Assembly: GCF_014323705.1 (NCBI RefSeq)
Contig: NZ_JABVEC010000001.1
Coordinates: forward strand, 1 to 64,000
From: Actinomadura alba
Lineage (GTDB): Bacteria; Actinomycetota; Actinomycetes; Streptosporangiales; Streptosporangiaceae
Reading direction: 5' to 3'
Length of the DNA: 64,000 bases
Of this stretch, positions 15,882 through 23,415 are shown piece by piece (within the stretch, counting starts at the first letter, position 1; each line of letters begins with the position of its first letter). Made by a program: the position numbers and the translations under genes. Under the pieces are notes generated by a model that searched no databases, was not told the origin of the DNA, and saw only the letters and a program-made list of their open reading frames with translations.

Positions 15882-16594
15882 GGCCGGCCCTCCCCGCGTT
15901 CCTCCCGTACCCGCTCCAGATCCCGCCAGGCCAGCGCGAGCAGGTCGCGCATGGCGGCCTCGGCGACGCCGGCGTCCCGCGCCGCTATCGCGTCGAGGAC
16001 CGCCTGGTGGCTCGGGACCGGATCCGTGCTACCGGGGGCGCCGTGCACCAGCTCGGCCCGGCTCGCCATGCCCGCGCCCATGACGACGTCCATCCGGGCG
16101 AGCAGATCGTTACCGCTCGCAACGAGCAGGGCCCGGTGGAATTCCAGGTCCGCGGCGGTGGACGCGGCGGCGGTGCCACGGGCCCGGACCATCCGGTCCA
16201 GCGCCTGTTCGAGCGCGGCGAGGTCCTGATCGCCGCGTCGCCGTGCCGCGAGCCCGGCCACGGCGGGCTCGACGATGGATCTGATCTCGTGGAGCTCGCC
16301 GAGAAAGCCACGATCGGGGCCGGCCGCGAACTTCCACCGGATGACGTCTCCGTCGAGCAGGTTCCAGTCCGCCTGTGGCCGCACGAAGGTGCCGAGCTTG
16401 GGCCGCGCGGCGATGAGCCCCTTGGCGGCGAGCACCTTCATCGCCTCGCGCAGCGCCGTCGCGCTGACCCCGAGCCGGGCCTGCAGCTCGACGACGTCGA
16501 TGTTGGCACCTGGCGGGAAGGCGCCGGTGAAGATCAGGCGCGCGATGGTCTCGACGATCTGGCCGTGCACACCCCGGCCGCTGTAGAGCGCCAT
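15878..16594 (-). CDS. GntR family regulator with FCD domain (FadR/DgoR-like)
   Basis: 238-aa repressor: winged helix-turn-helix at about residues 10-70 (LGVSATALREAMKVLAAKGL), then WNLLDGDVIRW and an all-helical FCD ligand-binding domain (ELHEIRSIVEPAVAGLAA; DLEFHRALLVASGN; SHQAVLDAIAARDAGVAEAAM) with the expected Asp/His metal ligands. It resembles regulators of hexonate and uronate use. It overlaps the dgoD remnant by 4 bp and follows the SDR gene, consistent with a local regulator of a galactonate-like pathway that is now broken. A palindrome over the SDR start (17406-17426) is its candidate operator. Confidence 0.88.
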   Translation of the reverse strand: MALYSGRGVHGQIVETIARLIFTGAFPPGANIDVVELQARLGVSATALREAMKVLAAKGLIAARPKLGTFVRPQADWNLLDGDVIRWKFAAGPDRGFLGELHEIRSIVEPAVAGLAARRRGDQDLAALEQALDRMVRARGTAAASTAADLEFHRALLVASGNDLLARMDVVMGAGMASRAELVHGAPGSTDPVPSHQAVLDAIAARDAGVAEAAMRDLLALAWRDLERVREERGEGRP

Positions 16595-16642
16595 GCCCTC
16601 ACCCGTTCCCGTGACATGGTCCGCGCCCGCCGAGCCCGCCGC

Positions 16643-17413
16643 TCACGCCGAGTCCTTCGCGACACTCCAGCCGCCGTCCACGGTCAGCGCGGCCCCGGTG
16701 ATGTAGGACGCGTCGGGCGAGGCGAGGAAGGCGATCGCCGCCGCGACCTCGTCGGGCGAGCCGAGCCGGTCCAGCACCGTGGCGCGGACGCTCCGTGCCC
16801 GGTCGGCCTCGTCCACCCGGTCCCATGCCGGAGTCAGAATCGGGCCCGGCAGTACGCAGTTGACCCGCGCGCCGGGCCCGTACTCCACGGCGAGCTGGCG
16901 GCTGAGCGAGACCAGGCCGCCCTTGGCGGCCGCATAGGCGGGACGGCCGGGCAGCCCGAACATCGCGTGCACCGAAGAGGTGATGACCATCGCGCCACCT
17001 CGCGCGGCCAGGCCGGGCAGAAGGCGTCTGGCACCGAGGAACACGCCGGTCAGGGACACCCCGATCTGCCGGTCCCAGGAGGCCGGCGAGGTCTCGTGCG
17101 CGGGCGCCACATCGAGGGCGTAGGCGTTGTTGACGACGATGTCGGTACCGCCGAAGGCCTCCTCGGCGGCCTCGGCCGCACGGTCCCACGTCCGCTCGTC
17201 TCTCACGTCGCCCGGCAGGAACAGTGCCCGGCCGCCGGCCGAGCGCACCCGCTCGGCGACAGTCTCACCCTCCGCCGACACATCGATGATCACGACCGCC
17301 GCGCCTTCGGCGGACAGCCTGCGCGTCGTGGCGGCACCGATCCCGGACGCCCCTCCGGTCACCAACGCCACACGGCCCGTGAACCGGCCCGACACCGGAT
17401 CCGCGTTACTCAT
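16643..17413 (-). CDS. Short-chain dehydrogenase/reductase (SDR)
   Basis: 256-aa classical SDR. Cofactor motif TGGASGIG (about residues 19-26), NNAYA in place of NNAG, catalytic Ser in ITSSVHAMFG, and YAAAK (Tyr-x3-Lys) are all present. The C-terminal SPDASYITGAALTVDGGW is typical. ATG 17413 has no ribosome-binding site; the AT-rich stretch just upstream (TATTCATATTTT on the minus strand) suggests a leaderless transcript. It heads the SDR-GntR-dgoD' operon and probably oxidises a sugar or aldonate. Confidence 0.88.
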   Translation of the reverse strand: MSNADPVSGRFTGRVALVTGGASGIGAATTRRLSAEGAAVVIIDVSAEGETVAERVRSAGGRALFLPGDVRDERTWDRAAEAAEEAFGGTDIVVNNAYALDVAPAHETSPASWDRQIGVSLTGVFLGARRLLPGLAARGGAMVITSSVHAMFGLPGRPAYAAAKGGLVSLSRQLAVEYGPGARVNCVLPGPILTPAWDRVDEADRARSVRATVLDRLGSPDEVAAAIAFLASPDASYITGAALTVDGGWSVAKDSA

Positions 17414-17426
17414 AAAATATGAATAA
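17406..17426. promoter_or_regulatory. Palindrome over the SDR start codon: candidate GntR operator
   Basis: TTACTCATA (17406-17414) / TATGAATAA (17418-17426) with a 3-nt spacer and one mismatch. It is an AT-rich island in a GC-rich region and covers the SDR start codon. It may serve as operator and as -10 region of a leaderless promoter. Confidence 0.4.
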
Positions 17427-17804
17427 TCGACCACGAGGGCCACCGCAAGGGGGCCACCCGGCCACGACCGGCCACCGTTACCGGGAGTGGCGGCGGCGGC
17501 ACGCCGCCTGCGGGACCGACCGATCCGAACAGCCTGCCCCGTGCTCCGCCCGACCGGCAAGCCGATGGCCACACCCTGCCAAGCCGCGCAGAACAACGCC
17601 GCCGGTCGCATCACGTCCCCTGATAAGGGGCTGGCATCGCGTCATCCAGAGCGTCAGATCACGGTCCACAGTGAGTTCACGGGGGCGCGGCGATGGATCG
17701 AGAGGCGACCGGTCACGACCACCTCGGGGTATTGGCATCCGAACATATTGGTTCGAGTCGGGGCAGCCTATATAGACTACGGCTTAATCGTGTGGGGAGT
17801 CTGT
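17414..17804. other. 391-bp intergenic region between divergent SDR and lipoprotein genes
   Basis: Apart from the palindrome near 17414 and a promoter-like pair (17748/17771), nothing coding or structured was recognised. Confidence 0.5.
17748..17776 (+). promoter_or_regulatory. Sigma-70-like promoter of the lipoprotein gene
   Basis: TTGGTT (17748-17753) and TATAGA (17771-17776) separated by 17 bp, about 29 bp before the GTG at 17805. A good housekeeping-type match for this GC content; predicted only. Confidence 0.4.
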
Positions 17805-18275
17805 GTGAAGCCTGCCGGACGCGGAATTCGTACGCCGCTGCTCGCCCTGCTTGCCGGAGCGACGCTTGTATCCGCATGCGGGAATGACCCGAAGTCGCGG
17901 GTGAGCATTCCGCCGGACAACGCATCGCCTCAGGACGTCGTCTCGGCGTACGTGGAGGCCATCAACGCGCACGACAGCGCGGCGGGGCGCGCGCTGTCGA
18001 CTTCGCATTTCGCTGACCAACTGGACGGTATGCAGGACAATCCGTTCAAGAACGTCATCGAGATCTCGAAGCTGCGGGTCGAGGCTCCCATTCCTAATGG
18101 GAACGAGTCTCCGGACGGCAAGCGGTACCACAGCGCCGTATATGTCCCAGTGAAGTTCACGCTCAAGCAACGCGAGGTCGTGTCGATGCCGGACGGTGAC
18201 ACGACTTGGGGCTACGTCCTGGTTCGCGCCGGCGCGGACGAACCCTGGCGCATCAACGACAACGGGACCGGCTGA
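17805..18275 (+). CDS. Putative NTF2-like lipoprotein
   Basis: 156-aa lipoprotein: short basic N-terminus, hydrophobic TPLLALLAGATLVSAC with Cys at about residue 20, then a domain starting SPQDVVSAYVEAINAHDSAA. That segment resembles the first helix of SnoaL/DUF4878-type NTF2-like domains, and strands later include VYVPVKFTLKQREV and TTWGYVLVRAG. Start GTG 17805 has GGGGAGT 5-11 bases upstream; GTG 17790 is an alternative. Base composition is less GC-rich than its neighbours, a possible sign of transfer. Function unknown. Confidence 0.7.
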   Translation: MKPAGRGIRTPLLALLAGATLVSACGNDPKSRVSIPPDNASPQDVVSAYVEAINAHDSAAGRALSTSHFADQLDGMQDNPFKNVIEISKLRVEAPIPNGNESPDGKRYHSAVYVPVKFTLKQREVVSMPDGDTTWGYVLVRAGADEPWRINDNGTG

Positions 18276-18300
18276 CACGCCGCAGCGGATCGCCGGCCGG

Positions 18301-18575
18301 TCAGAGGCGAAGCGCGGCGGCCAACCGGCGAATCACCTCGGCCTCGTCGGCATTGCCGTGCCGGTCAGGGCCTTCTGAGTCAGCCGTAGGTTCTCCACGA
18401 GCACATCGAGCGCGCGCACCCCGGCATCGATTTCCCCGCCCGCCTCGAGCACCGGTACCGTGACCCGGGCGTCGGCCGGAATCAGCTCTGCGGTACGTCG
18501 CGCGCCCGCCACGAGCCGCGGCGCATCCTCTGCACCCGATCCTTGCCACTGTGGTACGCAGAGCACTGTCGTCAT
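18301..18575 (-). pseudogene. Arginase-family protein, internally deleted
   Basis: ATG 18575 opens MTTVLCVPQWQGSGAEDAPR ... EIDAGVRALDVLVEN, the N-terminal part of actinobacterial arginase/agmatinase-like proteins. After about 70 codons the frame reaches a stop at 18333, with none of the Asp/His manganese motifs. In another frame the sequence continues to 18301 as GNADEAEVIRRLAAALRL-stop, which looks like the enzyme's C-terminal helix. So the central 200 or so residues are missing and the ends are joined out of frame, the same pattern as the dgoD remnant 2.5 kb away. The C-terminal assignment is less certain than the N-terminal one. Confidence 0.6.
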
Positions 18576-18667
18576 GTAGGCGACCATACGAGCTGCGGCT
18601 GTTTCACCACCAGCAGGTTCTCTTGGCCGTTGGCACTCGGCCCTCTGAATTCGGAACCACTGCTCGG

Positions 18668-19765
18668 TCACTTCGGCCCGGACAGCCAAGCGACGTTGGC
18701 GCTGCGAGAGCCGTACTTGGCGCCCCGGGTCACGCCTTCCTTGCTCACAGCCGCGGGGCGGCCGGCGATGTACAGCCGCCGCGCGCTGTCATCTCGCCGG
18801 GCCACCTGGATCACGCCATCGCGTCGGCCGAGGCTGAGCCCCGTTCCGATGTATCCCATGGAGTACGGCTTGAGCTTGCGGCCTCTGATCATCCGGGCCA
18901 GCGCGTCAGCCGCGTGCGCTCCCTGTGGGCCTGCTGTCTGGCAAGCCGGGCGGGAGCCAGGGACGGCAGCGCAATCGCCGGCGACGAAGATCCGCGGGTC
19001 GCTCACACTGCGCAGATACCTGTCGACGATGGCGCGGCCACGGTCATCGACCTTCAGGCCGCTTCGCGCGGCCAGATCGGGAATGCTGCCGACGATGGCC
19101 CAGAGGGCGAGGTCCGAACTGAACTGTTCGTTCGACTGCAGCCGCACCTTGTCGGCACCCCGCTCGCCCTCGCCGCGCAGCACTTCTGCCACGGCACCCT
19201 CCAGCACCGACACCTTCAAACGCTCCAGGCCGGCGCGCACTCGTCTACGAGCCCCTTCCGAGAAGCTGGCCGCGAAACTCGGTCCCACGAGCCGCACGCG
19301 CAGGTCGGGACGCCCGTAGGCAACCTCGGCGGCGGTCTCGATGCCGGTCGGCCCGGCACCGATGACGGACACCGTGCTGCCCGCGGGGAGACTCGCCAGT
19401 GCCGTGCGGGCATTCTCCGCACCCTCCCACGTTCCCACCGGGACCGTGCCCGGCAGAGGCGAGACCGTGCTCCCGACGGCCAGGAACAGGTAGTCGAAGT
19501 CCAGGGTCTCCCCCATGTCGAGCGTCACGCTACCGTCGCCGATCTTGTCCACGGCCGCCAGTCGCGAACGGATGCCGTCGCGCAGCATCTCCGACAGAGG
19601 GGTCGCGGCCTTTCCAGTCCCGGCGATCTGCTCGTGCAGCCGCACCCGCTCGACGAAGTCGGGTCGCGGATTGATCACCGTGATCTCCGCCTCCGGTACT
19701 TTCTTCGCCAGCCGGTTCGCCGCGAGAGTTCCGGCGTACCCGGCGCCTACCACGACAACCTTCAT
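18668..19765 (-). CDS. NAD(P)/FAD-dependent oxidoreductase (NDH-2-like)
   Basis: 365-aa flavoprotein of the pyridine-nucleotide-disulfide oxidoreductase fold. FAD-binding GxGxxG at the N-terminus (VVVVGAGYAGTLAANRLAKK), the second Rossmann motif VSVIGAGPTGIETAAEVAYG at about 155-175, and the FAD ribityl motif IFVAGDCAAVPG at about 275 are intact. It resembles type-II NADH dehydrogenases but is shorter than the usual 400-450 aa and has no clear C-terminal membrane anchor. ATG 19765 follows GGAGGTGGAC. It is followed by the broken arginase gene; a perfect 11-bp inverted repeat lies 68 bp upstream. Confidence 0.85.
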   Translation of the reverse strand: MKVVVVGAGYAGTLAANRLAKKVPEAEITVINPRPDFVERVRLHEQIAGTGKAATPLSEMLRDGIRSRLAAVDKIGDGSVTLDMGETLDFDYLFLAVGSTVSPLPGTVPVGTWEGAENARTALASLPAGSTVSVIGAGPTGIETAAEVAYGRPDLRVRLVGPSFAASFSEGARRRVRAGLERLKVSVLEGAVAEVLRGEGERGADKVRLQSNEQFSSDLALWAIVGSIPDLAARSGLKVDDRGRAIVDRYLRSVSDPRIFVAGDCAAVPGSRPACQTAGPQGAHAADALARMIRGRKLKPYSMGYIGTGLSLGRRDGVIQVARRDDSARRLYIAGRPAAVSKEGVTRGAKYGSRSANVAWLSGPK

Positions 19766-19832
19766 GTCCACCTCCTGCATCGGGATGGGTTTATACACAT
19801 GACGCGGCAGGCGGCTCGTTTGTGACCCTGGC

Positions 19833-19867
19833 GTGAGTGACCTACATCGCAGCACGAGGTCACTCAC
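19833..19867. promoter_or_regulatory. Perfect 11-bp inverted repeat upstream of the flavoprotein gene
   Basis: GTGAGTGACCT (19833-19843) / AGGTCACTCAC (19857-19867) with a 13-nt spacer. Its position upstream of the oxidoreductase suits an operator for a dimeric regulator; no regulator gene is adjacent, only a MocR 3' fragment that begins at the right arm. Confidence 0.5.
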
Positions 19868-19872
19868 TTGTC

Positions 19873-19962
19873 GGTTCTGCACAGCTCGTGATGGGCTTCG
19901 GCCACCTCACAGAGAGTGCCATCGACCGCGGCATCGCCACGATCGCGGACCTCCTCGGCTGA
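19873..19962 (+). pseudogene. 3' remnant of a MocR-type (GntR/aminotransferase) regulator
   Basis: About 30 codons ending LVMGFGHLTESAIDRGIATIADLLG-stop, resembling the C-terminal end of MocR or class-I aminotransferases (LVxGFxxLxxxxIxxGVxxLAxxL). The intact MocR protein at 40625-42049 ends with a comparable GLVFGYGAIPLQRIDEALHR. Nothing upstream continues the protein, so only the 3' end survives. Call by resemblance. Confidence 0.4.
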
Positions 19963-20069
19963 TGTCGGCAGGCGCCACAGCAGATCCGCCCCGTGATCCA
20001 GGACGGCGCGAAGGCAATGGACCGGATCTTCTTGAGTGCCCAGGTACTCACTCTGATACCCACCAAAGC

Positions 20070-20107
20070 ATCAGACCCGCTCTCATGGACACGAGAGCGG
20101 GTCTGAT
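20070..20107 (-). terminator. Terminator downstream of tRNA-Asn
   Basis: Perfect 15-bp inverted repeat (20070-20084 / 20093-20107) with an 8-nt loop; on the minus strand it is followed by GCTTTGG. It lies 27 bp beyond the 3' end of tRNA-Asn. Confidence 0.75.
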
Positions 20108-20133
20108 CTGCGGCTATGGGAGGTGCGATCTTG

Positions 20134-20206
20134 CTCCCGCGATTGGACTCGAACCAATAACCTGCCGGTTAACAGCCGGCTGCTCTGCCAATTGAGCTAC
20201 GCGGGA
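20134..20206 (-). tRNA. tRNA-Asn (GUU)
   Basis: Complete cloverleaf on the minus strand: acceptor TCCCGCG/CGCGGGA with discriminator G, D-arm AGCTCAATTGGCAGAGC, anticodon loop CTGTTAA (GUU), T-arm ATTGGTTCGAGTCCAAT. No encoded CCA. Confidence 0.95.
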
Positions 20207-20435
20207 TCGCGGCCGTGGTGACGGATGCGTCCCCACCGGCGCGCTCTAGATTAGCGCATCCGGGGAGGTCTTCGCGCACCGCCGACGGCGCGCTGACCGC
20301 CCTCCCGGCCTTGGGTCTCGCCCGGTCGGCAGGCGAGACGGGCCGGCAGGCGGCGGGTGACGAACCTCTTCCAGCGGACTTACCCGGGCGCCTTTGGGTA
20401 TGGCTAGGCCAGATCGCGAGCACAAGGGGAGGGCT

Positions 20436-20738
20436 ATGAAGTACAAGGCGACCTTCATCGCGGGCGGGGCGGTCGGTTACCTTCTCGGCACCCGGGCCGG
20501 CCGCGAGCGCTACGAGCAGATCAAACGGGTCTATCGCCGCATCGCCGAGAATCCGACCGTGCAGGAGACGGCAGGGGTGCTCCGGGCCCAGGTGGGCACA
20601 CTCGGCAACTCCGCGAAAGAGAATGTGCGCACCAGGATCCAGTCCACTCTCGGCGATCGCCTCCCCGGCACTCGCCACACCCACGAGGGTGACGTGCCGG
20701 CCGCTCCCCCGACCGAGACGAAACTGCCCTACCGCTGA
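20436..20738 (+). CDS. Small YtxH-like/membrane-associated protein
   Basis: 100-aa protein with one short hydrophobic N-terminal segment containing AGGAVGYLLGTRAGRERYEQI, a motif shared by YtxH-like and related small actinobacterial proteins, then a helical region. ATG 20436 has AGGGGAGGG upstream. Probably membrane-associated; function unknown. Confidence 0.7.
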   Translation: MKYKATFIAGGAVGYLLGTRAGRERYEQIKRVYRRIAENPTVQETAGVLRAQVGTLGNSAKENVRTRIQSTLGDRLPGTRHTHEGDVPAAPPTETKLPYR

Positions 20739-20799
20739 GCCGGAGCACGCGAACGTCCCGCGGCACGTGCCGGACGTGATCGCGCGGACGCGGCGTGCT

Positions 20800-21354
20800 T
20801 CAGAGCCCGGTCTGGCGGCGGAGATCTTCGAGCAGTTGTTCCGCCTGGGCGCGCAGCCCAGGATCATCCGGGTTCAGCCCCGCCTCGAACACGAAGGACC
20901 AGCGCGGCTCGCCACCCTCGGCCGGTCGCCGCCCGACGATGCGCACCCGCTCGCCGGTCGGCAGCCGGCTCTGCTGATCCACCGCGACGGTGGCGGTGAT
21001 CCGCTCTCGCACGGCCTCGGGCACCGATCCCGGCTCGGTCAGCCGTACGTGGTGATCCGCCGTCCCGTTCGGCTCGTGAACGTGCAGCCAGCCGTCCTTC
21101 CAGGACGCGTGCTCGATGCGATCCCAGGGCAGCCGCAGGAACCTCGGCGCGGTGTCGCCCTCGGTGCGCGCCACGGGCAGGTACAGGGCCGTGGAGGTCG
21201 CCACGACGCGCGATCCGCCCCGGGTGGGGGCGTGCGCGAGCACACGCTCTCCCCGCTCCATCCGGAGCGCCTCACGTACGGGCTCGGGCAGGCGTCCACG
21301 CCGGAGCGCCCCCTTGAGCGACACCTTCAACGGTCCCCGCTGCGGCAACGACAT
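20800..21354 (-). CDS. Conserved protein of unknown function (end of the ter operon)
   Basis: 184-aa soluble protein, family not recognised. It has a basic start (LKVSLKGALRRGRLPEPVRE), then beta-rich repeats (GSRVVATSTALYLPV; FLRLPWDRIEHASWKDGWL; ADHHVRLTEPG) reminiscent of a PH-like or bacterial membrane-stress domain, and a C-terminal helix NPDDPGLRAQAEQLLEDLRR. It lies 13 bp downstream of the HAD gene in the same direction, so it is probably co-transcribed with the Ter-associated genes. The function cannot be inferred further. Confidence 0.7.
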   Translation of the reverse strand: MSLPQRGPLKVSLKGALRRGRLPEPVREALRMERGERVLAHAPTRGGSRVVATSTALYLPVARTEGDTAPRFLRLPWDRIEHASWKDGWLHVHEPNGTADHHVRLTEPGSVPEAVRERITATVAVDQQSRLPTGERVRIVGRRPAEGGEPRWSFVFEAGLNPDDPGLRAQAEQLLEDLRRQTGL

Positions 21355-21367
21355 GGGCCCACCGTAC

Positions 21368-22243
21368 CTACCGGCTCGCCAGCGGTTTCTCCCGCCAGGC
21401 GCCTCGCCGCGGAACGCCGCCCGGGTTGAGGGCCCGTTCGAGCAGCCAGCCGACGATCTCCTCCCCCGCGTACACTCCGCCGCTCACGCTCACGCTGGTG
21501 CCCTCGCCGATCCAGCCGGTCTCGGCCAGCTCCCCGTGCGGCGGCCGGATGGCCGCGTCGGCCGCCTCCAGCAGCTCGGTGTCGAGCAGCGAGTCGCCGG
21601 CCGCGAGCAGGACGTCGGCACCGGTGCGCCGGGCCACCTCGGCCGCGGCGGCCGCCTTGGTGAGCGGCTTCGGCAGGCAGTAGACCTTGCGGCCCTGCAG
21701 CGAGGTCGTCCAGCCGCGCTCGGCACACCACCCGGCCAGCTCGGCCACCCAGCCCTCGGGCAGTTCCCCGCGTTCGACGACGGCGTAGCAGAACAGGTCG
21801 GCGGCCATCCGCAGCTTCCTGACGAAGTCGCCGCTGATCCGCGACAGGTGGGCGTACACCTCGGCCGGTTCGGCGCACGCGGACACGCGCACCCGGACGC
21901 CCGCCGCCCACTCCGGGTCGCTGCGGCCGTCGACGAGCAGATGACCGCCGTTCGCGCAGATGGCGTACGCCGGGGCCTCGCCGAGCAGATGCACCCGGGC
22001 GTACTGCTCGGGGGTACGGGTCGTCGTCGGCACCAGCGTCGCGGCGGCGGCGAGCAGCTCGATGCCGGCCGCCGCGGACTCCGTGACGTACGACAGCGGA
22101 CGGCCCTCGTAGAGCTCCACGCACAGCAGCCGCGGCAGATCCGCGTCCGCGCCGGACAGGCCCAGCGCGGCCGACGAGTAGATGAGCGTGCGATCGAGGT
22201 CGACGCAGACGACCGAGTTCTCAGCGGGGGGCGTGCCGGGCAT
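21368..22243 (-). CDS. HAD-family hydrolase of the Ter biosynthetic module
   Basis: 291-aa haloacid-dehalogenase-fold phosphatase. Motif I is DLDRTLIYS (nucleophile and acid Asp, about residues 14-22), a Lys occurs in PKPLTKAAAAAEV, and motif IV is AAGDSLLDTELLEAAD. ATG 22243 overlaps the upstream stop by one base (TGATG), so translation is coupled. In ter loci a HAD enzyme accompanies PRTases and an HpcH-like lyase, and is thought to remove a phosphate from the pathway intermediate; this is a family-context prediction. Confidence 0.88.
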   Translation of the reverse strand: MPGTPPAENSVVCVDLDRTLIYSSAALGLSGADADLPRLLCVELYEGRPLSYVTESAAAGIELLAAAATLVPTTTRTPEQYARVHLLGEAPAYAICANGGHLLVDGRSDPEWAAGVRVRVSACAEPAEVYAHLSRISGDFVRKLRMAADLFCYAVVERGELPEGWVAELAGWCAERGWTTSLQGRKVYCLPKPLTKAAAAAEVARRTGADVLLAAGDSLLDTELLEAADAAIRPPHGELAETGWIGEGTSVSVSGGVYAGEEIVGWLLERALNPGGVPRRGAWREKPLASR

Positions 22244-23415
22244 CAGGAGGGTCCTCCGCGCGAGTATCCGGGGTGGATCAGGCCTGCGCACGAGTACGGC
22301 AGGGAATCGGGGTCGACAGGGACCACGGGCACACCGCGTTCCTTCGCCAGCAACCGGATGTGGGCGAGCTCGTCGCCGGCGTCGGCGCGGGCGAGCACCT
22401 TCCACGGGACCCTGCGCAGCAGGACGCGGGTGGTCTCGCCCACTCCCGGCTTGATGAGGTTCAGGTTGTCGATGCCGTGCTCCTCACCGATCCGCCGTAC
22501 CGCCGCCCACCCGGACCAGTCCGGTGTACGGTCGGCGGCGGCGAGGGCGGGCCAGTCCGCGGCGACCCGCCCCGCGACCTCGCCGAAACGCGCGCACACC
22601 GCGTCGACGAACCGCATGGAGACGTCCGCGCCGCCGAGTTCGGCGTAGAACTTCGCCCCGTGGAAATCGTCCGGCCCGATCAGCCGGTCGTTCAGCACCG
22701 TACGGCTGACCAGGCCCGAGACGGTGGAGTTCAGGCAGGCGGACGGGATGAGGTAGTCGTCCCTGGTACCGAAGACGCTCACGCATCGGCCCGGGTCGGC
22801 GAGCACGGCCATGTCCGCCGGGAAGCGATCCCCTGTCGCGGCGGCGTGGCCGGTGAGCGCGTCGGCGAGCTCCCGGGTGATCGCGCCCTTGCCGGTCCAG
22901 CCGTCCACGAACATCACCCGGGCCGGGTCGTGGTGGGCGGCCAGGTACCGGAGCGCGACCGTGTCGATCCCCCTGGCCCGGACGATGCTGACCGCGTAGT
23001 GCGGCAGGTCGAGGCCGTGGGCGAACTCGGCCCAGCGGCGCATCAGGATGCCGACCGGGGTGCCCGCCCTGGCCAGCGACACCAGCACCGCGTCGCGCCC
23101 GCGTTCGGCCAGGATCATCTCGGTGATCAGGCCGACGTCGTACGCGAGCCGGGCGGCGGAGGCGTCCAGGGCGTCCTGGAAGAGCCGCTGGTACTCCTCG
23201 CCGGGCTGGTACTCCACCGGGAGCGACTCGGCATAGTGCGCCCGGCCCGCCTGGATGGCCTCTTCCCGTTCCTCCGTCGGCGCCTCCAAGCGGACGCCGG
23301 ACAGATCGGTGAGCAGCCACGCCACGTCCCGGGCCGGGTAGCTGCCGAAGCCGGGCCCGCGCAGGGGCTCCGGCAGGGCCCGCGTGCTCACCACGGCGCT
23401 CGCCTCTCCGCTCAC
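22243..23415 (-). CDS. PRTase/PELOTA protein (annotated elsewhere as cysteine protease StiP family)
   Basis: 390-aa protein. The N-terminal two thirds resemble the PRTase_1/StiP domain (DAVLVSLARAGTPVGILMRR; VMFVDGWTGKGAITREL holds the PRPP-loop-like Asp-Gly-Trp-Thr-Gly-Lys-Gly). The C-terminal about 65 residues match the PELOTA RNA-binding-like domain (ETTRVLLRRVPWKVLARADA ... LAKERGVPVVPVD). GTG 23415 overlaps the upstream PRTase stop (GTGA). The protease name is inherited from weak similarity; phosphoribosyl transfer to a base-like acceptor is more likely from the visible motif. Confidence 0.85.
   Translation of the reverse strand: MSGEASAVVSTRALPEPLRGPGFGSYPARDVAWLLTDLSGVRLEAPTEEREEAIQAGRAHYAESLPVEYQPGEEYQRLFQDALDASAARLAYDVGLITEMILAERGRDAVLVSLARAGTPVGILMRRWAEFAHGLDLPHYAVSIVRARGIDTVALRYLAAHHDPARVMFVDGWTGKGAITRELADALTGHAAATGDRFPADMAVLADPGRCVSVFGTRDDYLIPSACLNSTVSGLVSRTVLNDRLIGPDDFHGAKFYAELGGADVSMRFVDAVCARFGEVAGRVAADWPALAAADRTPDWSGWAAVRRIGEEHGIDNLNLIKPGVGETTRVLLRRVPWKVLARADAGDELAHIRLLAKERGVPVVPVDPDSLPYSCAGLIHPGYSRGGPS

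Noticed and set aside
17745-17765. tRNA-like T-loop (GGTTCGAGTC) suggesting a tRNA fragment or att site
   Set aside because: The flanking bases do not form a T-stem (ATTGG versus CGGGG), and no acceptor or anticodon arm is present; it overlaps a better promoter candidate.
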